Source of the DNA: Hordeum vulgare subsp. vulgare
Taxonomy: Eukaryota > Streptophyta > Magnoliopsida > Poales > Poaceae
Direction of reading: 5' to 3'
Length of the DNA stretch: 64,000 bases
Assembly (NCBI RefSeq): GCF_904849725.1
Contig: NC_058520.1
Coordinates: 324,705,186-324,769,185 of the forward strand
How positions within the stretch are numbered: position 1 is the stretch's first letter; the number at the start of each line of letters is the position of its first letter. Positions 22,480-33,731 of this stretch are shown in pieces. Below the pieces are notes generated by a model. The model had not been told where the DNA came from and did no database searches. It saw nothing but the letters and a program-made list of their open reading frames with translations. Both the position numbers and the translations under genes were made by a program.

Positions 22480-24060
22480 CCATGTGGCCTCCCCGAGGTC
22501 AGGACGCTCTTCCAGCTGCTACTTTCGTTTATGCATCGTTTGGTTGTTCAATTGCACTAGCTCAGAATCCTAACGTTCTGCCTTGCTTATATTGTCGGGC
22601 AGTCCACACCCCGTTTGGGGGCTCCGGCCGAAGTTTGTCCATGCAGATACGTAACCTTGCTCCCAAAGAAGAAGTCAATAGGTTTGCCAATGACGCAAAC
22701 AAAATCAACTTAGTCCACCAATGACTCGGGGGTAGGGATACTCGCGAGGCCATAGCGTCCTCGAAACATCCCATATACACCCCCACTGTGACACTCTCAC
22801 GTAATAATGAGCCGAGGCTGTATACGCCCAGGGCACCCCGAGGACGCAGAGGGGTCTATCCCACGCCTAGTGCAAGCCCTATGCTTCACGCTGGGGAGAA
22901 TCTTAGTCCACCAATGACTCGGGGGTAGGGACACTCTCAAGGCCAAATTGTCCTCGCGACCTCCCATATACACCCCCACCGTGACACTCTCACGTAACAA
23001 CGAGGCGAGGTTGTATACACCCAGGACCCCACGAGGACGGGGAGGGGTCGACCCCACGCCTAGTGGAAGACCTATGCTCCCCGTTGGGTACAGATAGAGG
23101 CAATCAACATAGTCCGCCAATGACTACGCACTTAGCTGGCACCAATGCAGTCCGCCAATGACTGTGCCCACAGCTGGCTTCAACACAACACTTGAGCGGC
23201 TACACCCTCGGCACAGTCCACCCGCGACTTCGTCCACGCCAGAACATGGGGAAAACAACTGAAGGTACGAAGCTGTTCGCACGTCAAGGGGGACCCTTGA
23301 GCATCGCGACTCAGGGGCCTAACTATGCCCGTAGCCCCTTCCCCCTTTGGGCCGTCCTTGTTCAGTTCAATCCCGTGAAGGTACGTGCGGGGCGAGCCCT
23401 GCCGACGCAGAACCCAGTGCACTAGACAAATCACTTTGGATCCGTTAGGAAGAACACTGGAGTCACTCGTACGTCAAGGGGGACTATTGAGCACCGCAAC
23501 TTAGGAGACTGGACTGCGCCGTAGCCCCTTTCCCTTTTGAGTCGCCCTTTCTGGCCGGTTCAACCGCGGGGAGGGAGGCACGCGCGGGTTGGGTTCTGCC
23601 GATGCAAAGTGCTGAAGGAGTTTGAGAGTCTCGGTTAGCGACTTCTTAGGAGGAATATTGGACTCACTCATACGTCAAGGGGGACCCCTGGGCATCATGA
23701 TTCAGGGGCCTAACTGCGCTCGTTGCCCCATCCCCCTTTGGGTTGTCCTTGGTTTCCGGTCGGTTCAATCGTGGGGAGGTACGCGCGGGGTGGGCCCTGC
23801 CGACGCGGAGCTTTGAAGATGTCCCAAGTTTCAAAATCTTTGCTGCGTTCTCCTCATGAGGGCAGCACACGCATCAAGGGGGCTCCTAGGCATCACGACT
23901 GACGAGCCTAACTGCGCTAGTCGCCTTTTCCCCCTTTGGGTTGTCCTTGGTTTCCGATCGGTTCAATCGCGGGAAGTTACGCGCGAGGCGGGCCCTGCCG
24001 ACATAGAGTAACACAGCAAACATGACAGGAACAAGGCGGGGAAAACATTCAAGCATTCAT
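22480..24060. repeat. 3' tandem repeats of element A (two families)
   Basis: Family 1 has two copies of about 193-200 bp (22710-22902, 22903-23103), each with CCACCAATGACTCGGGGGTA and CACCCCCAC.GTGACACTCTC. Family 2 has four copies of 190-200 bp starting near 23281, 23471, 23671 and 23871, each with ACGTCAAGGGGGAC, CCCCTTCCCCCTTTGGG and GGTTCAATC.CGGGAAGGTACG. They lie between the pol remnant and the 3' end of the antisense ORF. Element B has the same layout. Short frames here are not genes. Confidence 0.85.
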
Positions 24061-24081
24061 GATTACAAACAGTGACCAAGT

Positions 24082-25458
24082 TCATAAAATGCAAATAATT
24101 TTAACGCCTCCACGAGGTACGCCGTGCATTGCAGGGAAATAACAGGGGTAATAAATCAGGAGATAAAGGATTTGGTCGTCGATGTTAGAGGCATCGTCTT
24201 CCGCATCGCCGGCTTCGGCGACACCTCGAGATGAAGGAGCTGCAACGCGGGCGAACCTCTTCACCAACGCCTCCACAAGGCCCTTCACCGCATCCGCGGC
24301 GCGGTCGCGGGCCTCGGCAGGGACCGGCACGATCACAGAGCTTAGATCGCATCCGGGGTCGCGAAGATGAAGGTGGTTGAAGACGCGAGTCGCAGCCGCG
24401 AAGAAGAGGTTGCAGCACTCGCTGTCCAAGATCTTGTCCACCTGCATGACGGCAATCTCCAGGGCCGTGACGAGCCCCTTCGCGAGTGCGGCAAAGCCAT
24501 CCTACAGGGTGGCCATAGGCTCGTCGAACTTGTCCCGGCAAAGGGAGCGGAGCTCCGTGCGAAGCCTGAGCTCAATGTCAGGGAAGCAGGCGAGCTCCGC
24601 GACTCTCCTCTCCTCGGCCGCGGCGAGAGCTTTCTCCTGGGCGTCAAGGAGGGCCTTCCTCAAGGCGGCCTCCTTCTCCTACTCTTCCAAGTGCACCTGC
24701 CTCGTGCTCAGGCTACTCACCTCCTGGGACAGCTCTCCCTCCCGAGCGGCGAGCTTGGTCTCGCGGAACTTAAGCTCCTCCCCTTACAGATGGCAGTGCT
24801 CAGCCAGCTTGACTTGTTCTCCTTGAAGGACGTTCAGGCGGGCTTCCACCTCTTCACGGTGTTCGACAACCTCCTTGGCCTCGTTCAGCGTTTTCTCATG
24901 CGTGGCACGGGCGGCCTCGGCCTCCCTCTTGTCCTTCCCCATCTCCTCTGTGACATTGCTCAAGGTGGTGAAGGCCGCATTCCAAATACCTTTGGTGAAC
25001 ATGGAGGTCTTCTGGCCCTCCTCTTGAAGAGCCTCCAGCGCATTGAGTGTCGTCGTGCATGCGCAAGCTGAAGAAGTGGCGGAGGAGGGCAACCTGAGGC
25101 TACACGCCAATGAAAGCCTCGCAGTAGAAAGCGAAGACTGACAGAAGCAAGATGGAGTTGGGCTAAAGATGAAGGGCTTGGTCCTATAGTGGTCCAAGAC
25201 AGCGGTGAAGAATCGGGAGGAAGGCGGCAACAGCCCAGCGTAAATGCTGTGAAGGAAGAAGTGGTATACCGCCCCAGATGTGGGTCGCTCCTCTACGACG
25301 CCACACCAGGTCAGGGTTTGCACGTGCTCGCTGGACTCGGCCGCGGTCCATGGAAGCATGGGGACGAGATCCACATCCTTGGAGAGGGAGCACTTCAGGA
25401 GCGGAGAAGACGAGGCCGGACCGTGCCCCTCTGGCTTCGACTTGCCAGTGGGCACCAT
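24082..25458 (-). pseudogene. Antisense ORF of element A (Transposase_28 / 'putative gypsy-type transposon' family)
   Basis: Minus-strand frame of 459 codons from 25458 to 24082, with internal stops at 24784, about 24676 and about 24502. The N-terminal part has FFLHSIYAGLLPPSSRFFTA (about 25265-25200), typical of the grass family annotated as putative gypsy-type transposon. Sequence to about 25060 is frameshifted. A long Glu/Ala/Arg coiled coil follows (AEAARATHEKTLNEAKEV), then the conserved C-terminal part ATRVFNHLHLRDPG (about 24395-24355) and AVKGLVEALVKRFARVAAP. Tat/Retand-lineage elements carry such an antisense ORF between integrase and the 3' LTR; its function is unknown. Element B has a better-preserved C-terminus. 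Confidence 0.75.
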
Positions 25459-25746
25459 TGCAAAACTGGCAAGGAACGATGTGGCGCTGGATCTGGGGGA
25501 CGCCGGTTGGAGTCAGAGACCAAAGAGGAAGGGCGAGTAGGGAAGAAGGAAAGCAATAAGGCACCAAAGCTACAAGGAGGGCATCTAATAATGGGGGCAG
25601 AGATAGAGGACAAGGAGGAGCCTACACCAGCCACGTGACCCGCGCCGGCCTGGCCCACATGCATTTGAGGGCCCACGACGTCTCATGCTCCCCCCCGAGG
25701 CTCCTCCCCGAAGCCAACCCGAGCACTCCGTGGTCCCGGGGGCTAC

Positions 25747-26618
25747 TGTCGGCGATCTGGGAATGGGGGTACCCAGACCTACCTGCATGTGGCCCAGGGC
25801 AGGCTCACCTCACCAAAACAAACCGATGGGTCCGACACCCTTCAGAGTAAGGCCCTCGTGAGGGGCCAAGCATCACGAGGAGGAGCAGTGCCAAGCCCCG
25901 CAGGGGGGCTCCTCAGGACTCCTCCGGACCTTCGGATATTCTGAGGCAAGGTCGGGCCACACGAGTCAAGGGTGACGCCAGGAAAGGATAAGCAAGCAAC
26001 AGATGGCAGGACGGGACAGTTTCCCCTTTGGTGCAAAGGAGGCAGGAGCGTATAAGGTGCCAAAGACATCTTCAAAAGGTTTCCCTTCTGGTGCAATGAA
26101 GCCTCCGCCATCCGCCAGTAGGGAAAACGTCATCCTCGGGCCCGTCCCTGTAGCGCGGGTCGTTAATTTGCAGGAGAAGACCACCTTTGGGTAGGGGAGC
26201 ATGTTCCCCTATTCCCCTTCAAAATTGGCCGTTGTGGGATCACTTCCCGCTGAAGCTATGAGGGAAGAGAACTCGGGCCTATGCTATAAATAGAAAGGGT
26301 ACAACACTTGGTAGAGGGAGTTCATTCCAACCGTAGGGCAATACACTTAACCACTTAGCCTCCGGAGGCTCGAGAGCACTGTATTGGTTCATCCACCGCC
26401 TCCGTGAGAGGCAATCCACCAAAAGCAGGAGTAGGGTTTTACGCTTCACAGCGGCCCGAACCTGGGTAAACTGTTGTGTTCTGTGCTACCCTCACCATCG
26501 AGTGAGTCCTTTGTTGTTTCCATCGAGTAGTGGGCTAGGCGAGGCAAGGCAGGGAGAGATCTTCGTACACGCCCCAGTGTTCGAATCCTTAGGGTTTTGC
26601 GGAGCCCGAAATCCGACA
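25747..26618 (+). repeat. 3' LTR of element A
   Basis: 872 bp, from TGTCGGCGATCTGGG to ATCCGACA, preceded by the G-rich tract GTCCCGGGGGCTAC. Confidence 0.9.
26285..26293 (+). promoter_or_regulatory. TATA box of element A 3' LTR
   Basis: TATAAATAG at the position matching 19005 in the 5' LTR. Confidence 0.7.
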
Positions 26619-27776
26619 AACGCCACTGACTCGAGATCCGCTATATAGTTTGGCACTTTGCAAGGTGCTTTGAAGTCTTAAGGCACGGGCTCGCCATGAA
26701 GAACCGGAGATAAGTAGGGAAGGCCCATGATCCAGGTGCTATTTCTGGCTCCATGTGTTGCTGACTGGGGTTCCATTACATGCGATTTAGCCACCTGCCT
26801 CGAGAATGTTGTATCCCCGCATTACTGGAAACAACCGGCAACTCCCCATAGCGACTAATATAAGGTGTGGAGTGCATTTGATCTTGACTATATGAGTACT
26901 GCACATATTGGACCACTACCGTCTTCAGCATCTGAATGGCGTTCCTAGCTTCAATTTTCACCGGGGTGAGTCCGTGTATAGGGAGCGCCTCCAAGTTACA
27001 CGTTGCAGCAAACATATTGTCAACATGGTTGGAAAAATGACCCTCGGTGTGTGAAAATGTTGTGGTGATGCCTGAGCTGGCTGTCCCTGACCATGCAGCG
27101 GGTTCTTCGCAGTACCAGGAGTGCGAGGACTAGTGAATAGGTGAACTGCCTCATTTGCCTCTTGTCGAGTCCAAGCTGCCATCCGAATGTTTGCAACGTC
27201 GATATCTGTTTGAACCTAATCATCTATGTGTGGAGTTTCACTAGCTATGCATTATGATATTCCTGGTTCTCCTTGGGGACTATATCTTACAGTAGTTTAG
27301 TTATCTCGGCCACCAGGTCGCTCATGCCTTGAGCCGGTGTTTTACCCGACCCATTGAATTCATTGGTGTCTCCTCCCGCGGCTGGATCTAGTGCATGCAC
27401 GGCTCTAGCCATGTAAATAGTGACTAGCCAACGCGGGTTATCTGGCTCCCTGACAGCTTCTTCCTTTGGAGCTCCCCCAACCTCGTTATTGAGGGGAAAT
27501 ATGGATCCGGTCTATCCTATGGAAGACTCGCTGTCATGGTTATAGTTGTCGAGGATATCCTCACTGCTTGTCGGTTCAGCCGCAAGGATGAGCCCGTGGG
27601 TGAATCCGATGAAGACGTGATGATGACCTGCTTGAAACTGATTGCGTTGGTCACGTCGAATTGGCTCGTTGATGGTGGTGTAGATGTCCGACCCGGGAGC
27701 CGTCGCGCAAATCTGACTTAAAGGGATCTGCAAATTAGTTTGTGCTAAGTCGGCCTTAAATCCCCAACCTACATTG
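26619..27776 (-). pseudogene. Gypsy gag remnant, 5' part (element C)
   Basis: Minus-strand gag N-terminal region of the element whose remainder lies at 16816-18466. From about 27775 leftwards: LAQTNLQIPLSQICATAPGSD, an acidic stretch around EDILDNYNHDSESSIG, then EPDNPRWLVTIYMARAVHAL (about 27440) and GMSDLVAEITKLL (about 27330). There are stops and frameshifts throughout. The 5' end is cut at 27777 by the element E LTR. No function remains. Confidence 0.6.
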
Positions 27777-28718
27777 TGTAAGTGCATCTAGTGCCTCTTA
27801 GTGATTTTGGTGGATTGAAGCTTATAGGTTAAGAGACTAATATGTTTGTGAGTGTGCACATGCCCTATAAGTCACTGAGGAGTTTGAGTTATTTGAAGAA
27901 TATCGACCACTAAAAATGCATGTCTTTGGATGAAGACTTCGTCATTCCTTGAAGACTTTGATAGCGAGTTAATTTCTATTTCTCATGAAGACTTTGAATA
28001 TGAGGAATTTGGTGTGTCCCGAAGAAAACACTGTGAAGATTTTGAAGTTTCAAGATTTACTCTTTCTCTTTCATTTTCTTCTTTGTTGAGTCATAGGAAC
28101 ACCATACTGTTAAAGGGGGTCGAGGTAATAATAACGAAAGATTTCCTCAAGATGCTCAAATCAAAGCCTACAATACCAAATCCTTCGAGTGAAGCCTTTG
28201 AAAATCTCTCAAAGATTAGTCAAAGTCTTCAGTGACAGAGTGAAGTTCTTCTGGTCGCTAAAGAAATTGCACTAACTCGGGACTTAGGAGTTTGCCAGTG
28301 CGAACTGCCTATCAGTGAGGAACATGAGAGATATGAGGACTTCCATAGTTGAAAGATCCGAACGTTGCCGCGGAGCGCGCCACATGTCCCCAATATTATC
28401 CACTCAACGGTCATATCATTGGGGGCATTAATGTCAAATCATGTCGCGATGCTCCCCAACTATAAATAGCCAGCCCCAAAACCGCTAGTTGGTTGGCTGC
28501 TTCGAGATAAACTGACACTTATCATTTGGAGCAATCCAATCCTCGAGGACTTTGGTAGAAAATCATCAAGTGAGGAAAACCCCAAACATCCAAACCAAAA
28601 CCAAAACCCAAAGTGATTGAGCTTCACTCAAGAGATTGTTGTTGTGTGGAACCAACGCTTGTTACCTTTGAGGACTAGGCATCCTCCACACGGTTAGGCG
28701 TCAATGGTCTAGAGCCTC
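27777..28718 (+). mobile_element. Element E: partial LTR starting TGTAAGTGCATCTAGTGCC
   Basis: 942 bp of a common Triticeae LTR, recognised from AAGTGCATCTAGTGCC, GAAGACTTTGA repeats, GTTAAAGGGGGTCGAGG (about 28109) and CGGTTAGGCGTCAATGGTCTAGAG at the right. It inserted into element C (CATTG, 27772-27776, is a candidate duplication). It is cut at 28719 by element D, so its end and coding part are not in the window. I do not assign a family name. Confidence 0.75.
28461..28469 (+). promoter_or_regulatory. TATA box of element E LTR
   Basis: TATAAATAG after CTCCCCAAC; the downstream GC-rich leader CAGCCCCAAAACCGC supports an LTR promoter. Confidence 0.7.
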
Positions 28719-31700
28719 TGTAACACCCCGTGTTTTGACTCTCCTAGATACACTAACTTATCCCAAAATGAGGACTAATTAAATTTTTATGACTGATTGT
28801 GATGTGTGATGTGATTTGTGCTTGCTTGCTTGTTTGCATGCGTTTAAATCCCAATGTTCGTGCTACTCTCCAGACTCACCTCCTTGACCCAAATACTTAC
28901 CTAATGATCATGCCATGTGTATAGGACCAGATACAATTTTTACTTAATGTTATTTTGACCAAAAAGCATTTACTTGATTTAATCTATCAAAAACCCCTGA
29001 GATGGGATTTGTAGTACAAGTCCCTGAATTAGGGAATTTCTTTTGCTCCAAATATTTTATTTGAATCCCATTATGAAAAAGACTTCCTAAAACAACAATA
29101 TTATTTATTAAAAATTTATTTTTCTATTTTATTTAAATACCTTTCTCTAAGGCAAGAAATGGTCCCTTATGAAGGAAAGTTATTTTTATTGCCTTAAAAA
29201 TATTTGAGATAATTTAGGGAAACTGAGTGAACATATATATTCCATATATAAGAGTTTCAACACATGGTCATGTTCAAAATAGTAGGAAAAACCCTTCAAA
29301 ACCCTTTATGCTTATTTTAAGCTTTCGGAATAATTCTATAAGAAATATTATTAGTAAATTCGAGTAAAAATCTAGCATGTCACACATGTTATATTTGGTG
29401 ATCTTGCTAAGTTTCATCTCAATCCAAGTTAATTTGATTAGGTAAATATTCCAAAACCCTATGTGTCTAGAACCAAATAGGAGCAACTCTACATTGCCAA
29501 GTGTCTCACATTGTGCACAAATTAGGTGGACATGTTCTGATACTCCAATAATGCATCCACACCAAGTGGTGTATCAAGGAGAATAGATGAACTTGTCCCA
29601 AACCCGTCAACATCTTCTCTACTGATTTCTAGACTTGGGAAACCTTACATTGTGAAGTTTCTCCAATTGGTCCCAAACATTTTGGGCCTGCTCTAATGCT
29701 CAAATAATTCCACCACACCAAATTGTCGATTAGTGGGGATTTATTTGCATGGTTTTATTTGGAAAAAGAAAAATTTCCCATTTCTTGGGTTTTTCAATTC
29801 TACATTGGAAACTTTCTCTATCAAATCCTCAATTCGGTGCACTAGCTCATTTTGGCCTATCATGTGATCGTGTTAAGTTTCATAGCAATTGGAAACCATC
29901 TGGTAGCCCTAACATCCATCAAACACCTTTTGCCCAATTACCAAAATTGCTACTTTGGCCCCTTCCACTAATCTACTTGAGCTCAAGTTTTTATCACATG
30001 TCACTCTAGTCCCCTTTTACCTCCAGTAACTTAGCCATGGCCTCCGGTCAATTTTTGGAGGGTAACTCCATCTCCCCACCCACCTTTTGACCTTGGCAAC
30101 ACTATTTTTACCCCTCTTGCTATACTTCTACTCAAGCCAATGCCCCCACATCTTTCCAGAGCATCTCTAGTAAGCTAATGCACCATTCCAAACAAATATA
30201 TGGCATGCTCATGTGGGAAATATTAGCAGCCCCTTCGAAACTTGTTTTTGGCAGAAATTTGACCTTGAACTGCAACTGTTAGCTACACACCTCTCCTTGA
30301 TATGAACATTTGCAGTCTTGTAGTATTTCCATACATAATTCTACTAGACATGGTTTCATCCCAAGATACCCCCTTTGAAAACCACTTTTGCTAACCCCAA
30401 GTTTCCTGTTGCAAATTTAACCACAAATGAAACCCCACCTACCCTGTTCCATATGCAACCAAACTCCTCCATCACTCTCCAGACAACATACCTTGCATGC
30501 TTGACACCTTGGTCTGGCAAGGGGTGGCCCTGGACATGTAGTGGAGTCGTGACCACCTCCCTGGCATGTAGAAATGGTGCTCTGCACCTTGTCTTCTTCC
30601 TACAACCCAGGTACGGCTATTGCAGCCTGTCTCAGCGCACCGCAGAGCCCCCTTTGAGCAGTCATGCCCCTCCTCGATACTAGAAAGAGTCCAAGATGGC
30701 TCTGCCAGGTGTGCTTCCTGGTGCCGAGAGCACCCGAGGAGCATCAGGGCTCTATTCGGCCAACCCTCCGTTTGAGGCCTCCCCCGAGCCCATTCTTGCT
30801 CCCCCTCGCTCTCCCTTCCTCCTAATCGCCTACTTGGGCTCCTCCCTTGCCCTTTCCACTTCTGAAGTGGCAGCAATGACCAACGCAATGGCTGGCGGAA
30901 CCTGTAAAATTGGCACGCCCCGAGCCCCCCTTCTTACCCTTGAGGTCGCAAGGGCCTCCCGAAGCCTGTGCGGCTTCTTCCCCTGCGCTCTCTTCCCTCC
31001 TTCCGGCGGCTGAAGCACCCTCTCCGCGAATGGCCTGCAATGGCTAAAACCTCGGCGGTGGCCCTCTTTCCCCTGACGAGGACAGGGCCCTAGGGTGGTG
31101 CGGCCCCTTCCCCAAGAGCGCCGGTGCCACGGTGTCGCCAGCAGTGGCCAGAGCCACCAGGGCGGGCGCCGGCGAGCGTCAGTCCTGCCACCTCCATTTT
31201 CCCTGATATGGCGGGAGGTAGAAGACAAGCCTGACAGGCGGGGCCCACCTGTCGGTGACTCAGTCCGACTGGCCCGCCTCGTTAAGTGGAAGCGCCCCAG
31301 CGGCGCCGCATTTCTCCACGCCGGAAGGGCATTCGGTGCAGTGCACCTTCGGCGTGGCTAGTTCCCTAACCAGACTGCGCCACTGGGCCGACCCGAGGCC
31401 TATCTTGCGCCCAGGGCAAATACAACCCCTCGGGTATAATTTCTTTCCTGTTTTTCCTTCTTACCATGAACTTAAAAATTCTTAACTAATTCAAATCAAC
31501 TCCAAAATTGTTGACTCAATTTTCTGCAAATTCCTAAATTCAAGACCTATCCAGATATGTGCTTTGCACATTTTTCCAGAAATATTTTCTCCGCTGTTCT
31601 AATAAAAGTTCAACTTTGAATATTTGAGACCCACTTTATAAAATTCCTAGAGAGCTCAAATCAACTCCAAATGGAGTGATTCCAATTTCTAGAAGCTTAT

Positions 31701-33718
31701 AAAATATTGATCTAATTTTATAGCCTTAGTCAACATTTTCCTTTGCCTTATTTCTGTTGAATCAAATAAATCACACCTATTCCTATTTATCCTATATTGT
31801 AAAACCCCTAGAATATTCATATCAACTCCAAATCTAGTGAAACAACTTCCTAAATATTTCTAAAATCACGCCCTATTAAATGAGTGCCTCCACTCATTTT
31901 TAGGAGAAAATGTTTTGTAGACTATTCACAAGGACACAAATACCTCCATTTCCACCTTTCAAAAATCATCTTTGATCCAACCCCATTAGAGCCACCTTAA
32001 ATATTTTTGTTATGACCAGAGTTGTCCAAGAAAAATAAAACTCCTATTTATAGGGCACTTTTGTTCCTACTTGTTGTGTGGCTTACTGTGGTTATTTTCG
32101 ATGATAGTTGGCCAAATAGACGAAGTATTCGGAGTTGGATAGAAGACCTCTAAGGCCCGGGAGACCTACTTGAGCAAGGCAAGCTGCCCTTTGACCATGT
32201 GTGAGAAAATATTTTATGCATGCCATGTTGATTACTTTATTCCGATGCATATGATCATGATTACTTGGTAAAGACTGGGTATGGTGTTTCCGATGGTTCC
32301 TCATGAGCATTGCGTTTGAGCATGACCTTACCACCTATGCGGGTCATGCAGATAAAAAGTTGGCAAGTAGTTAGTAGTGCTACGCATAGGATGAGCATAT
32401 GCATGGTGATGGTAACTCAGAGGTGATCACAAAGATTTTTCCAAAAACCCCTCGGGTGCCACTAATGCCCAAGAGTGATGGTGTTGGGTTGGATGACCAA
32501 TTGAGAAAGAAGTGGTGTACCAAGAAAGAAATTGGTGTGTGTGTGGGTGGTTTCGAAAATAAGGAGAGATTTAAGATGTGTCGACCATCCCAACCTTTTA
32601 TGTGCGACCATGATACCCCTTTATGGGACGGGTCTTTGTTGGTTACTTTGGTCGGTGCTAGCAAAGAGCCGCATTACTAGTGGCGGGAGTGATATGGTCA
32701 CTCTCGTGTCGGGGTAGTGCCACGTAGGACGACTATGCTATTTTTACATGTGACGGGCACACCGTTGGTCCCTGCATGGATGAAACAATCTAGAATTGGT
32801 AATCATAAGACGTACATCATGTGGGCTGGGTACCAATCGAGTGGACTCTTTGTCTAGTGTCGCCAGGGGAAAGGAATTGATCGGGGGTACTTACCTCGGG
32901 TATGTTATATACCGTGAGTCGTGGATGACACAGAAGTTTCTCGGATCCCGTGGGTACAGCGCGCAACCTCTGAAGGGTGTAAAACTACTTGAATAGTTGT
33001 GTCCATGGTCAAGGATAGTTGGGTAAACCTGCTTAAACTATGTCTAGTCATTTTTTGCATAAACCAAGTGTGAGTGTGTGTGTGTGTATGAGGAAAATGG
33101 TACTTGGTCAAGTTGGATGAGTTGGCATGGAGGCTGAACATGGGATCTTCAGCCCTCAGAATATAAGTTGATATATGTAACCTAATCACAAGGTTACTGC
33201 CTACCTCATGATGCATATCCGTAAAAGCATTTGATCATGTCACTTCAATCAGGGAAAACTTGCTTTCCGCAAAGGCTGCATACTTGTGATATATCATGTT
33301 CCATTATTGCCTTGTCCCACATCATGGGTTGCTTGCCAGTACATTCGAAGTACTCATTGGCTTGCCACTGGTTATTTCATTGACCAGGTAAGAGAGAACG
33401 GGAGATGGTGAAGAGTACCATGGAGACGTTCGTGCGAGCTAGGACGCTTCTGAGTCAGAATGCCTATGAGTTAAGGCTGATGGCATGGGTTCACGCTTTC
33501 GACCAGTAATTCATCTACTGGTCAAGTTTGGTGTGTTGGCCTTCAAGGCCCTAACTATGTAAGACATGACCGTAGTGGTCATTATTTGTGTCAAACGATA
33601 TGTATGGATGTAAGACTCTTGTTATTCAGTTTTCTGTGCGTTCAATGAGCATTAATCTCTGGGATCACTGAGCACGTTCATTCGGTGATCACGACTCTAA
33701 GTCGGGGTCCCTAGTGTG
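28719..33718 (+). repeat. 5' LTR of element D (about 5.0 kb)
   Basis: Starts TGTAACACCCCGTGTTTTGA. The middle (about 30480-31440) is GC-rich, giving chance frames of up to 138 codons with no domain. The rest is AT-rich. It ends near GTCGGGGTCCCTAGTGTG; the exact last base is uncertain because the terminal CA is not evident. Confidence 0.7.
33066..33090. repeat. (GT)n microsatellite
   Basis: GTGTGAGTGTGTGTGTGTGT within the element D LTR. Confidence 0.8.
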
Positions 33719-33719
33719 C

Positions 33720-33731
33720 TAGTGTCAGAGC
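33720..33731 (+). other. Primer-binding site of element D (initiator-Met tRNA)
   Basis: TAGTGTCAGAGC matches 10 of 12 bases of TGGTATCAGAGC, the usual plant initiator-Met primer site, and is followed by CAGGTTAACTGTAGG. It marks the 5' LTR boundary. Confidence 0.65.

Larger units (their letters stand above)
18467..26618 (+). mobile_element. Element A: non-autonomous Tat/Retand-like gypsy element with antisense ORF
   Basis: Two 872-bp LTRs (18467-19338, 25747-26618), each starting TGTCGGCG and ending ATCCGACA, flank a 6.4-kb interior. In order the interior holds a gag frame, an aspartic protease, a short block ending in an RT-like scrap, two families of tandem repeats, and an antisense coiled-coil frame. 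RNase H, integrase and most of reverse transcriptase are missing. The interior begins TTTGGCATGCCAAGTAGGGG, the position of the primer site, and ends in GTCCCGGGGGCTAC, a polypurine-like tract. Flanking 5-mers CACGA and AACGC match only partly, so the target duplication is unclear. By eye the LTRs differ at about a tenth of positions, so the insertion is old. It splits element C. Confidence 0.88.

Noticed and set aside
22710..24010. Regularly spaced repeats that could suggest a CRISPR array
   Set aside because: Units of 190-200 bp with no short spacers, in a plant retroelement; they are tandem repeats.
18462..26623. Target duplication around element A (CACGA / AACGC)
   Set aside because: Only three of five bases agree, so I do not claim a duplication; the element boundaries rest on the LTR pair instead.
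30472..31361. Possible host exon in the GC-rich middle of the element D LTR
   Set aside because: Several overlapping frames on both strands, no domain, no splice-consistent structure, and located inside an LTR.
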